42,433 nucleotides of DNA from an uncultured Bacillota bacterium (lineage in GTDB: Bacteria > Bacillota_I > Bacilli_A > RFN20 > CAG-288), in the NCBI GenBank assembly GCA_949282275.1, contig CASDOO010000001.1, positions 1 to 42,433 on the forward strand. The letters are read 5' to 3'. The translations under genes were made by a program, and so were the position numbers. Shown piece by piece: positions 25,050 to 32,220 of the stretch. Every line of letters starts with the position of its first letter. Position 1 is the first letter of the stretch. Under the pieces are notes generated by a model. It was not told the DNA's origin. It ran no database searches and saw nothing but the letters and a program-made list of their open reading frames with translations.

Positions 25050-28000
25050 ATGGAAAAGACCAATACGAAGGTGACGCTTCGCCAATGGCTTGTTTTCGTT
25101 TTCGTCGGTCTTGCCGGCCAGTTCGCATGGTCGATCGAGAACATGTATCTCAACACCTATCTTTACTATCTCTCGACGACAGGGCAGGGCTTCGATCCAT
25201 CGCCGATGGTGGCATGGACGACGGCCCTAAGCGCCATAACGGCGACGATCACGACGATCTTCATGGGCTCCCTGACGGACAAGGTAAGGAAACGTAAGAT
25301 CTTCATTGCCCTTGGCTATGTCCTCTGGGGCATCGCCACGGCTTCCTTTGGCTTGGTCGACGTCGGCAATGCCCAGAGCATCATTCCCGTCAGCATGAGT
25401 GCCATGACCGCCGCGATCCTTGTCATCGTCATTGACTGCATCATGACCTTCCTGGGATCGACGGCAAACGATGCGGCCTTCAATTCCTATGTGACCAAGA
25501 ATGTCCGTGACGAGAACCGCGGAAAGGTCGAAGGCGTCCTTTCGATTCTTCCCCTTGTCGCGATGCTGATCATCTTCGTTGCCCTCAATGGCCTGACGGC
25601 TTCCGGGCAATGGGATCTCTTCTTCTATATCATCGGCGGAATCGTCATTCTCGTCGGCATCGTTTCCTTCTTCCTCATTCCGCGGGAGGAAAAGGAAGAG
25701 CCCAGCGACAGGAAGCTTCTTCCCATCCTTGCCGAAGGCTTCCTTCCCAAGACGGTCAAGGCGAACAAGAATCTCTATCTTGTCCTCCTTTGCTATTTCG
25801 TCTATGGCGTCGCCATCCAGGTCTTCTTCCCCTATCTCATGGTCTACGTGGAAAGGACCGTCCAGGTTCCAAACAGCGGCGATTCCTTCCTGACGCCCTT
25901 TGCCATCGTCATGGCGATTGCCTTGATTCTCGGTTCTGCCGGAAGCGTCCTCATCGGTTTCCTCTCCGATCACCGGGGAAAGACGAAGATGATCGTCCCG
26001 ACGACGGCCATCCTCGCATTGGGCCTCCTTCTGCTTTTCTTCGCCCCGGACATTTCGGGGGACATCGGACGCTATGCCTATACCGCGCTTTCCGGCATGG
26101 TCATGATCCTTGGCTATGTCGCCATGCCGACGATCCTCAATTCCCTTGTCCGCGACTATATTCCGAAGGGCAAGGAAGGCAGCTTCATGGGCGTGCGCAT
26201 GGTCTTTGTCGTCGCCCTGCCGATGTGCATCGGTCCCTTTATCGGCAATGCCCTGAACCAGATGACCGGCGAGTCCTACTTCAACGAATATGGCGTCGAA
26301 GCTTCCCTGCCGTCGAAGTACGGCTATCTTGTCGGTCTTGTGCTTCTCCTTCTGATATTCATCCCCTACTTCTTCCTCAGGAAGAACACTCGCTACGACA
26401 GGAACGAAGGCTATCTCCTCAAGGACCTCGTTCCCCAGAAGACGCTTCCCGATGTCCACAGGGAAGAGCATCCGCGTCCTTCCTTCGCAAGGGAAAACTT
26501 CCTCTCCCTTGAGGGCTATTGGGACTATGCCATCCAAAAGGACGAAAGGATTCCGGAGAACTACGAAGGCAGGATACGCGTTCCCTTCGCCGTCGAGTCC
26601 CCGATGAGCGGCGTCAACCGTCTTCTTTCCCCGGACGAATACCTCTTCTACCGGCGGCACGTCGAACTGGACGAGCGCTTTGACAGGGAGCACGTCTTCC
26701 TCTTCTTCGAGGGCATCGACCAAGTGGCCGACGTCTATGTCGACGGCGCCCTGGTCTGCCATCATGACGGTGGCTATACGCGCTTCTTTGTCGATGTCCG
26801 TCCCTATCTCAAGGGGCCTTCCTTCGAACTTGTCGTCCGCGTAAAGGACGTGACGGATTCCTCCCATCGGATGACGGGGAAGCAGCGTCTCAAGCCGAAT
26901 GGCTGGTTCTATTCTTCCTCAAGCGGCATCGTCAAGAGCGTCTATCTGGAGGCGGCCGGCAAGGAAGCGATACTGGGAATCGACCTGGAACCGGAATTCG
27001 ACGAGAAATGCGTCCATGTCCTTGTCCGTGCCAAGGACGATTTCCCTGTCCGGATAAAAATCGGCGACATGCCGGAAAGGATCCTTTCGACAAACAGGGA
27101 AGAGAGGATTCCGCTTCTTCCCTTTAGGCCGTGGTCGCAAGAGAAACCCTATCTCTACTCAGTCCGCGTCGAAAGCCAGGATGATGTCGTGACGTCCTAC
27201 TTCGGCGTGAGGAAGATCGAGATCGGGACGGGAAAGGACGGAAAGAGGCATATCTATCTCAATGGAAACAAGGTCTTCCTCAATGGCCTTCTCGACCAAG
27301 GCTACTATCCTTTCGGCGGATTGACGGCAGAATCCTACGACCTCTTCCGGAAGGACATCGAGAATGCCAAGATCCTGGGCTTCAACTGTCTGAGGATGCA
27401 TGTCAAGGTCGAGGAGGAAAGGTTCTACTATGAGGCGGCAAGACAGGGCATGCTCCTTATCCAGGACATTCCCAACGGCGGCGAACATATCCCCTTCTTC
27501 AACGTCGTCTTCCCGAGAACAAGCGTCTTCCTCTTCAATCACAGCTTCTTCCTGACCGAGAAGGGCTATGGCAGGAAGGACGAACAGGGAAGGAAGAAGT
27601 TCATCCAGGATAGCCTTTCCATCGTCCATGACCTGACCAACAATCCTGCCGTCCTTGTCATCACCATCTTCAACGAGGCATGGGGCGAATTCCAGCCGGA
27701 GAAGCTTTATTCCATCCTCCGGGAGGAATACCCGCATTTCCTTTACGATACGGCGTCGGGATGGCTGGACACGCCAAAGTCCGATTTCTTCTCCATCCAT
27801 AGCTATACCCTTCCCCACATTCCAAGACGGAACAAGGATCGTCCCTATGTCCTGACCGAGATCGGCGGGGCCTCGTTCAAGATCGATGGCCACTACTTCT
27901 ATCCCAAGGTCTATGGGCATCATGTCTGCCGGAGCCTGGATGCCTTCAACAGGCGGTATCGGAAACTGTACGAAGGCTTCTTCCGTCAGATCGAGAACGG

Positions 28001-28148
28001 AAGCCTCAACGGCCTGATCTATACCCAGCTCAATGACTGCGAGACGGAGGCAAATGGTCTCTACACGCTCGACAGGGAATGGCTCAAGGCCGACGTGCGG
28101 ATGGTCCACGACATCAACAAGGAAATCCAAAGGCTTTCCAAGGAATAA
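25050..28148 (+). CDS. MFS sugar transporter fused to GH2 glycosidase
   Basis: A 1032-residue fusion in one uninterrupted frame. Residues about 10-442 form a 12-helix major facilitator of the glycoside/SLC45-like sugar carrier type, with the loop motif GSLTDKVRKRK after helix 2 and GFLSDHRGKTK in the second half. After a linker (about 443-485) a family 2 glycoside hydrolase begins at LEGYWDYAIQKD: sugar-binding sandwich (about 486-640), Ig-like domain, and TIM barrel with acid/base Glu876 (TIFNEAWGE) and nucleophile Glu937 (LTEIGGAS). Both catalytic residues are present. The carrier's C-terminus is normally cytosolic, so the enzyme should face the inside and cut sugar as it enters. AGAGG precedes the ATG by 10 bases. 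It is a monocistronic unit with its own promoter and terminator. The substrate (beta-galactoside, glucuronide or other) is not determined. Confidence 0.92.
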   Translation: MEKTNTKVTLRQWLVFVFVGLAGQFAWSIENMYLNTYLYYLSTTGQGFDPSPMVAWTTALSAITATITTIFMGSLTDKVRKRKIFIALGYVLWGIATASFGLVDVGNAQSIIPVSMSAMTAAILVIVIDCIMTFLGSTANDAAFNSYVTKNVRDENRGKVEGVLSILPLVAMLIIFVALNGLTASGQWDLFFYIIGGIVILVGIVSFFLIPREEKEEPSDRKLLPILAEGFLPKTVKANKNLYLVLLCYFVYGVAIQVFFPYLMVYVERTVQVPNSGDSFLTPFAIVMAIALILGSAGSVLIGFLSDHRGKTKMIVPTTAILALGLLLLFFAPDISGDIGRYAYTALSGMVMILGYVAMPTILNSLVRDYIPKGKEGSFMGVRMVFVVALPMCIGPFIGNALNQMTGESYFNEYGVEASLPSKYGYLVGLVLLLLIFIPYFFLRKNTRYDRNEGYLLKDLVPQKTLPDVHREEHPRPSFARENFLSLEGYWDYAIQKDERIPENYEGRIRVPFAVESPMSGVNRLLSPDEYLFYRRHVELDERFDREHVFLFFEGIDQVADVYVDGALVCHHDGGYTRFFVDVRPYLKGPSFELVVRVKDVTDSSHRMTGKQRLKPNGWFYSSSSGIVKSVYLEAAGKEAILGIDLEPEFDEKCVHVLVRAKDDFPVRIKIGDMPERILSTNREERIPLLPFRPWSQEKPYLYSVRVESQDDVVTSYFGVRKIEIGTGKDGKRHIYLNGNKVFLNGLLDQGYYPFGGLTAESYDLFRKDIENAKILGFNCLRMHVKVEEERFYYEAARQGMLLIQDIPNGGEHIPFFNVVFPRTSVFLFNHSFFLTEKGYGRKDEQGRKKFIQDSLSIVHDLTNNPAVLVITIFNEAWGEFQPEKLYSILREEYPHFLYDTASGWLDTPKSDFFSIHSYTLPHIPRRNKDRPYVLTEIGGASFKIDGHYFYPKVYGHHVCRSLDAFNRRYRKLYEGFFRQIENGSLNGLIYTQLNDCETEANGLYTLDREWLKADVRMVHDINKEIQRLSKE

Positions 28149-28150
28149 GG

Positions 28151-28185
28151 AAAAGACGGCAGCAAGTCGTGACTGCCGTCTTTTT
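28151..28185. terminator. Bidirectional terminator between convergent genes
   Basis: AAAAGACGGCAG (28151-28162) pairs with CTGCCGTCTTTT (28173-28184), with A-run and T-run on the two sides, so it can stop both the MFS-GH2 gene and the minus-strand gene ending at 28203. Confidence 0.9.
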
Positions 28186-28202
28186 GATGTTGTGCTCTCT
28201 TC

Positions 28203-28928
28203 CTACTCGAGATTGGCGTACTGATCGTCGTCGACAGGCTCGAGCCATTCGTTTGACGAACCTTCCGTCGGGACGGATATGGCGATGTGCGTGAACCAGG
28301 AATCCTTCGTCGCGCCATGCCAGTGCTTGACTTCCGGCGGGATGATGACGACATCGCCGGGATGAAGCTTCCTTGGCTTTTCCTGCCATTCCTGGTACCA
28401 ACCCTCGCCGTCCGTGCAGAGGAGGATCTGACCGCCCTTGTGGTGGATATGCCAATTGTTGCGGCAGGCAGGCTCGAATGTGACGTTGGCGATGTTGGCC
28501 TCGGTGGAGACCAAGGGCTTGAGATAGCTCTTGCCGATGAAGTAGGGGGCAAAGGCCTTGTTTTCCTCTCCCAGCCCGAAGAGCGGTTCCTTCGGTTCGG
28601 AAGCGTCCTCAGCATAGACTTCCCGGACGAGGGGGAAGATTGCCCAGGCATTGGGCCAGCCGACATAGAAGGCAAGATGGGTGACGATCTCGACCATTTC
28701 CTCTTTCGTGACGCCGTTCTTCCTGGCCGTCTGGAGATGGGACTTCAGGGAATTGTCGAAGATGCCCTTTGTCATCAAGGCGGTGACGGTGATGATGCTT
28801 CTTGTCTTGAGGGGAAGCCTGTCCTCCCTGGACCAGACCTCGCCGAAGAGGACGTCATCGTTGAGCCGTGCGAATTCCGGGGCGAGGTCGCCGAGGAGCT
28901 TTCTTCCTGCCGTTTGCTTTATGGCCAT
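28203..28928 (-). CDS. Carboxymuconolactone decarboxylase-like / cupin two-domain protein
   Basis: A 241-residue cytosolic protein. Residues about 1-105 form a CMD/AhpD-like helical domain (FGEVWSREDRLPLKTRSIITVTALMTKG and VTKEEMVEIVTHLAFYVGWPNAW). Residues about 130-235 form a cupin with metal-ligand-like motifs WHIHHKGGQILLCTDGEGWYQEW and LHPGDVVIIPPEVKHWHGA. The CxxC of AhpD peroxidases is absent, so decarboxylase, lactonase or another role is open. The ATG at 28928 is preceded by AAGGAAAG. It is divergent from a TetR gene, and a perfect palindrome lies in its promoter, so the TetR very likely represses it. Confidence 0.88.
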   Translation of the reverse strand: MAIKQTAGRKLLGDLAPEFARLNDDVLFGEVWSREDRLPLKTRSIITVTALMTKGIFDNSLKSHLQTARKNGVTKEEMVEIVTHLAFYVGWPNAWAIFPLVREVYAEDASEPKEPLFGLGEENKAFAPYFIGKSYLKPLVSTEANIANVTFEPACRNNWHIHHKGGQILLCTDGEGWYQEWQEKPRKLHPGDVVIIPPEVKHWHGATKDSWFTHIAISVPTEGSSNEWLEPVDDDQYANLE

Positions 28929-28957
28929 GTTCTTTCCTTTCCGGGTGCCCAATATAA

Positions 28958-28972
28958 TTGACACGCTGTCAA
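28958..28972. promoter_or_regulatory. Palindromic operator in the divergent promoter region
   Basis: TTGACA-CGC-TGTCAA is a perfect 6+6 inverted repeat with a 3-base centre. It lies just upstream of a minus-strand TATATT (28955-28950), the likely -10 of the CMD/cupin gene, so a bound TetR would block that promoter. Confidence 0.6.
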
Positions 28973-29033
28973 CAATTAGATTCTAGACGCTTGGGAAGGT
29001 CCTGTCAATGCTCAGTCGAAAGAACCTCCTGCG

Positions 29034-29062
29034 TTGACTTGTCCCAAGGCCGATGCTAAGAT
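29034..29062 (+). promoter_or_regulatory. Promoter of the TetR gene (leaderless)
   Basis: TTGACT (29034-29039), exactly 17 bases, then TAAGAT (29057-29062). Seven bases later is the ATG at 29070, so the transcript should begin at or next to the start codon. No Shine-Dalgarno is present. Confidence 0.55.
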
Positions 29063-29069
29063 TTTTTCG

Positions 29070-29693
29070 ATGAAAAGAACCTCCAGTCCCGAAGACGTCC
29101 AAGTGCGTCGCGACGATATCGTGTCGGCATGCGAAAGCCTTTTCGGTGTCTTTGACTACCAGGACATCAACCTCAAGACAATCTCCGAAAGGACGCAACT
29201 GTCGCGCCCTTCCATTTACAATTACTTCAAGACCAAGGAGGAAATCTTCCTTGCCTTGACGGAACGCTATCTTGTCTCCTTCATGACGGATATCGAAAAA
29301 AGACTTCTTGACCGGAAGCACGACCGTGATGAGATTGCCCATATCCTATCGGAAATCATCCAGAAGCATTTCAAGCTTATCGAAATCTTTTCCGTCCATA
29401 TGACGGATCTGGAGACCCATACGCCAATCGAATCCTTGGTTCATTTCAAGATGCGATTCAAGGAATTCATCGATCTCCTGAAGAAGGCGATGCTCTTTCA
29501 GTATCCCGATGCCGATGAGGACAGCCTCGACTTCTTCTGGGAATCCTTCGTTGCCAGTCTCCATGGCATCTATCCGATGACGACGCCCTGCCAGGAACAG
29601 AAAGAGGCGATGAAAAGGGCGGATATTGCCCTTCCCCTCTCCAAGAAGGAATTTATCGAAAGGACGATGCACCTGCTCCTGTCCATTTTCTGA
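29070..29693 (+). CDS. TetR-family transcriptional regulator
   Basis: A 207-residue regulator. The N-terminal helix-turn-helix is clear: ACESLFGVFDYQDINLKTISERTQLSRPSIYNYFKTKEEIFLALTERY, about residues 20-67, with the conserved SIYNYFKTKEE. The rest is a helical ligand domain. The start at 29070 is chosen because the promoter -10 lies 7 bases upstream; a TTG at 29034 overlaps the -35. It is divergent from the CMD/cupin gene, with a palindrome between them, and lies 79 bases upstream of the ATPase-FtsX pair, whose promoter has a second inverted repeat. It may control one or both. Inducer unknown. Confidence 0.9.
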   Translation: MKRTSSPEDVQVRRDDIVSACESLFGVFDYQDINLKTISERTQLSRPSIYNYFKTKEEIFLALTERYLVSFMTDIEKRLLDRKHDRDEIAHILSEIIQKHFKLIEIFSVHMTDLETHTPIESLVHFKMRFKEFIDLLKKAMLFQYPDADEDSLDFFWESFVASLHGIYPMTTPCQEQKEAMKRADIALPLSKKEFIERTMHLLLSIF

Positions 29694-29719
29694 TACGGAA
29701 TGCGCAAATCCTTTCCGTC

Positions 29720-29749
29720 TTGTCCGGTTTTTCGGGGGGGGGATATAAT
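29720..29749 (+). promoter_or_regulatory. Promoter with G9 tract in the spacer (possible phase switch)
   Basis: TTGTCC (29720-29725), an 18-base spacer, then TATAAT (29744-29749). The spacer contains nine consecutive G (29734-29742). Loss of one G would give the optimal 17-base spacing, so slippage in this tract should change promoter strength. Confidence 0.65.
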
Positions 29750-29774
29750 AGTCTCAACGAAAGGAGACTATTAT
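29745..29774. promoter_or_regulatory. Perfect inverted repeat spanning -10 to start codon
   Basis: ATAATAGTCTC (29745-29755) and GAGACTATTAT (29764-29774) are exact reverse complements around AACGAAAG. The left arm covers the -10 and the right arm covers part of the AAAGGAG ribosome site and the start codon. Because transcription should begin near 29756, the left arm is mostly not transcribed; so a DNA-bound repressor is more likely than an RNA hairpin. Confidence 0.65.
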
Positions 29775-32220
29775 GGCTCTCATCCAATTGGATCATGTCT
29801 CGAAATTCTATTCACAAGGAAAGACTGCGGCAAAGGGCCTTGACGATGTTTCCTTGTCTTTTGACAAAGGCGAATTCGTTGCCATAACGGGCGAATCCGG
29901 TTCCGGCAAGACGACCCTCCTCAATGTCATCACCCTGATGGACAACTATGACGAAGGCGATATCCTTTTCGAAGGCAAGAGCACGGCCGATTTTTCCGAG
30001 GACGATCTTCTTTCCTTTAGGCGGGACTATGTTTCCTTCGTCTTCCAGGAATACAACCTCATCCCGAACCTCAGTGCACGGGAGAATCTTGTCATCGGCC
30101 TCGTCAACAAGGGATACGACCGCAAGGAAGCCCGGAAGAAGGCCGAGGAAGCCTTGAAGGAATGCGGCCTCGAAAAGAGGATGCACGAGAAAGTCGTTCG
30201 CCTCTCTGGCGGCGAAAGGCAAAGGGTCGTCATCGCAAGGGCCTTGGCTCTTGATAGCCCGATCATTGCCTTCGACGAGCCGACGGGAAACCTTGACTCG
30301 AAGACCGGAAAGGAAATCATCGATCTCATCGACAGGATCAAGGAAAATCGCCTCATCCTTTACGTGACCCACGACTATGCATCCATCGAAAGGCTCTGCA
30401 ACAGGCATATCGTCCTGGAAAACGGCCGCCTTTCCTCGGATGTCCAACTTGGCGAAAGGAATATCACGAAGGAAACGGAAAAGGTGGAAAGAGGGAAGAA
30501 GAATTCTCTCTCCTCGCTCCTTCTTTCCTGCTTTTCCTTGATCTTTTCGGCTCCCAAGAAGTTGGCCTTGATGTGTCTTTCCGTCTTTCTTTTGACATGC
30601 TCCACGATCGGAATCGTGTTGGCAGGGACGTTCGCCGTCAATAATTTCAATAATGGCATGACTACCCTGTACAATCGTTATCATCCTGTCGCTTTTTCGG
30701 ACAGAAGCACGAACATGCTCTATGTCTTTGGTGATGATGAGACGCCTATTCCCGAAGCGGCACCGGAAGGCTCCGTGGCTTATCAATCCGTTTCCTATCT
30801 TCCCTTCGTGAACCTCTTTGTCGGGATCGGACGGCGGAACGTTGATGAAATAGACTATTGGAGTGATTATAACTCTTATTATCGAGTATCGAAAACCATC
30901 GAACTTCCCGATGAAGCCAATCTCTCATATGGCGAAAAAGGCGGAGATGAAGGTTTCTATGTTCTTTTCAGCGAAGACCTATCATCCGATACAAGAACGG
31001 AAAACATGGACTTTCTGAAGGACTATGTCGGAAGGCCAAGCCGTTTCGAAACCCAGTCTTTCCCGATAATGTCCCTCGCCTCCGTTCTTAATTCGGGAAA
31101 CGATATGTCGGAAGGCGAGAGGAGGCTTGCGAACTATATCGAATCCCTGCCTCTACTCGGCGTCGGCTTTGGGGATACGGGAAGAAACTCGGTTTCCGTG
31201 TGCTTTCCTTTGGCGACGGCCGAGAAAATCAGTCAGGAAGTCGAGGCCTGTTTCAAGAGCCTTTTGCTGGATCCGCCTTCGTCGCTTGATTATCAGACGA
31301 ATTTCTACCTTCCGGTCCCCCTGGACTCGACGAGGTGCCTTTCCGTTTCCTATCATGACACGCCATTCATCATGGAGCACTACCTGATGGGCCTAGGAGA
31401 AAGGACGAAAGATGACATGATGGAGCCATTCCTCTTCTTTTCCGATTCCTGGGCAGGCAAAGAGAATGAGATCCTCGTTACTTTCAACGGAACGGAACAC
31501 ACCCTTTTTGACCTTTTGTCCCTCTTCGATGATTTAATTGACATGGACAAGGCTTTTTCAAGGCCGGTTTCCGAAGAGGAAGGCCGGGCTCCGGGAAGTG
31601 TCTATGCGACCAGCATTAGCGACTACATTGCCGATTTTCCGGCTTCTGCCAATCTTCCTTTATTCGCCCTTCTTCTTGTCCGCACCAAGTCGATGGCAAC
31701 TGTTTATTACCCGAGTTCCGCTTCTTGTGAGCAGGGGCTTAAGACACTTCAGGACGATGGCTACCGGGCTTATTCTTCCAATCATCGGTATTGGGTGGGG
31801 GAGGAGCCGACGTCCCTGGACTACATCCAATACTGCTTTTCCGCCATTTTCATCGTCTTCATTGTCCTTGTCATCCTTTTTGTCTTCTTCTTCGTTACCT
31901 ATCCCATCATCAAGGCCATCCTCAAGCGCTACAACGCCGATTTTGCCGTCCTTGCCACGCTTGGATACCCGCGCAAATCCCTCTTCCTTTTCCGCTCCGT
32001 CATCATCCTGCTTCCGATGATGCTTACCTATATCGTCGTTTCCGCCATTGTCGTCACCTTCCTGCATTTTGCGGCCCCGGGCTTTGTCCTTCCCTATCTC
32101 TTCGTCGTCGGATTCTTCCTCTTGCTTCTCTTTGGTGCCCTGCTTCTTATTCGCTTCTACCGTGCGGAAAGCAAACGCACCCTCAATAGTATCCTCAAGG
32201 ACAGTGGAGGTCAAAGATGA
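29773..32220 (+). CDS. MacB-like ABC transporter, ATPase fused to FtsX permease (first)
   Basis: An 815-residue exporter subunit. The N-terminal ATPase (1-225) has Walker A with K46 (GESGSGKTT), the Q-loop FVFQEYN, signature LSGGERQ at 144-150, Walker B with D168-E169 and the H-loop YVTHDYA. The membrane part has one helix (about 259-285), a large extracellular domain (about 285-690), then three C-terminal helices (FtsX arrangement). This family exports or pulls on peptides, toxins or cell-envelope substrates mechanically. AAAGGAG is 6 bases before the ATG. It overlaps the next gene by 4 bases (ATGA); the two probably form a heterodimer. Expression may switch through the G9 promoter. Confidence 0.9.
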   Translation: MALIQLDHVSKFYSQGKTAAKGLDDVSLSFDKGEFVAITGESGSGKTTLLNVITLMDNYDEGDILFEGKSTADFSEDDLLSFRRDYVSFVFQEYNLIPNLSARENLVIGLVNKGYDRKEARKKAEEALKECGLEKRMHEKVVRLSGGERQRVVIARALALDSPIIAFDEPTGNLDSKTGKEIIDLIDRIKENRLILYVTHDYASIERLCNRHIVLENGRLSSDVQLGERNITKETEKVERGKKNSLSSLLLSCFSLIFSAPKKLALMCLSVFLLTCSTIGIVLAGTFAVNNFNNGMTTLYNRYHPVAFSDRSTNMLYVFGDDETPIPEAAPEGSVAYQSVSYLPFVNLFVGIGRRNVDEIDYWSDYNSYYRVSKTIELPDEANLSYGEKGGDEGFYVLFSEDLSSDTRTENMDFLKDYVGRPSRFETQSFPIMSLASVLNSGNDMSEGERRLANYIESLPLLGVGFGDTGRNSVSVCFPLATAEKISQEVEACFKSLLLDPPSSLDYQTNFYLPVPLDSTRCLSVSYHDTPFIMEHYLMGLGERTKDDMMEPFLFFSDSWAGKENEILVTFNGTEHTLFDLLSLFDDLIDMDKAFSRPVSEEEGRAPGSVYATSISDYIADFPASANLPLFALLLVRTKSMATVYYPSSASCEQGLKTLQDDGYRAYSSNHRYWVGEEPTSLDYIQYCFSAIFIVFIVLVILFVFFFVTYPIIKAILKRYNADFAVLATLGYPRKSLFLFRSVIILLPMMLTYIVVSAIVVTFLHFAAPGFVLPYLFVVGFFLLLLFGALLLIRFYRAESKRTLNSILKDSGGQR

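Noticed and set aside
23423..25156. Long minus-strand open frames opposite the oppD, oppF and MFS-GH2 genes
   Set aside because: These are shadows of well-supported genes. They span the opp terminator and promoter and have no start signals.
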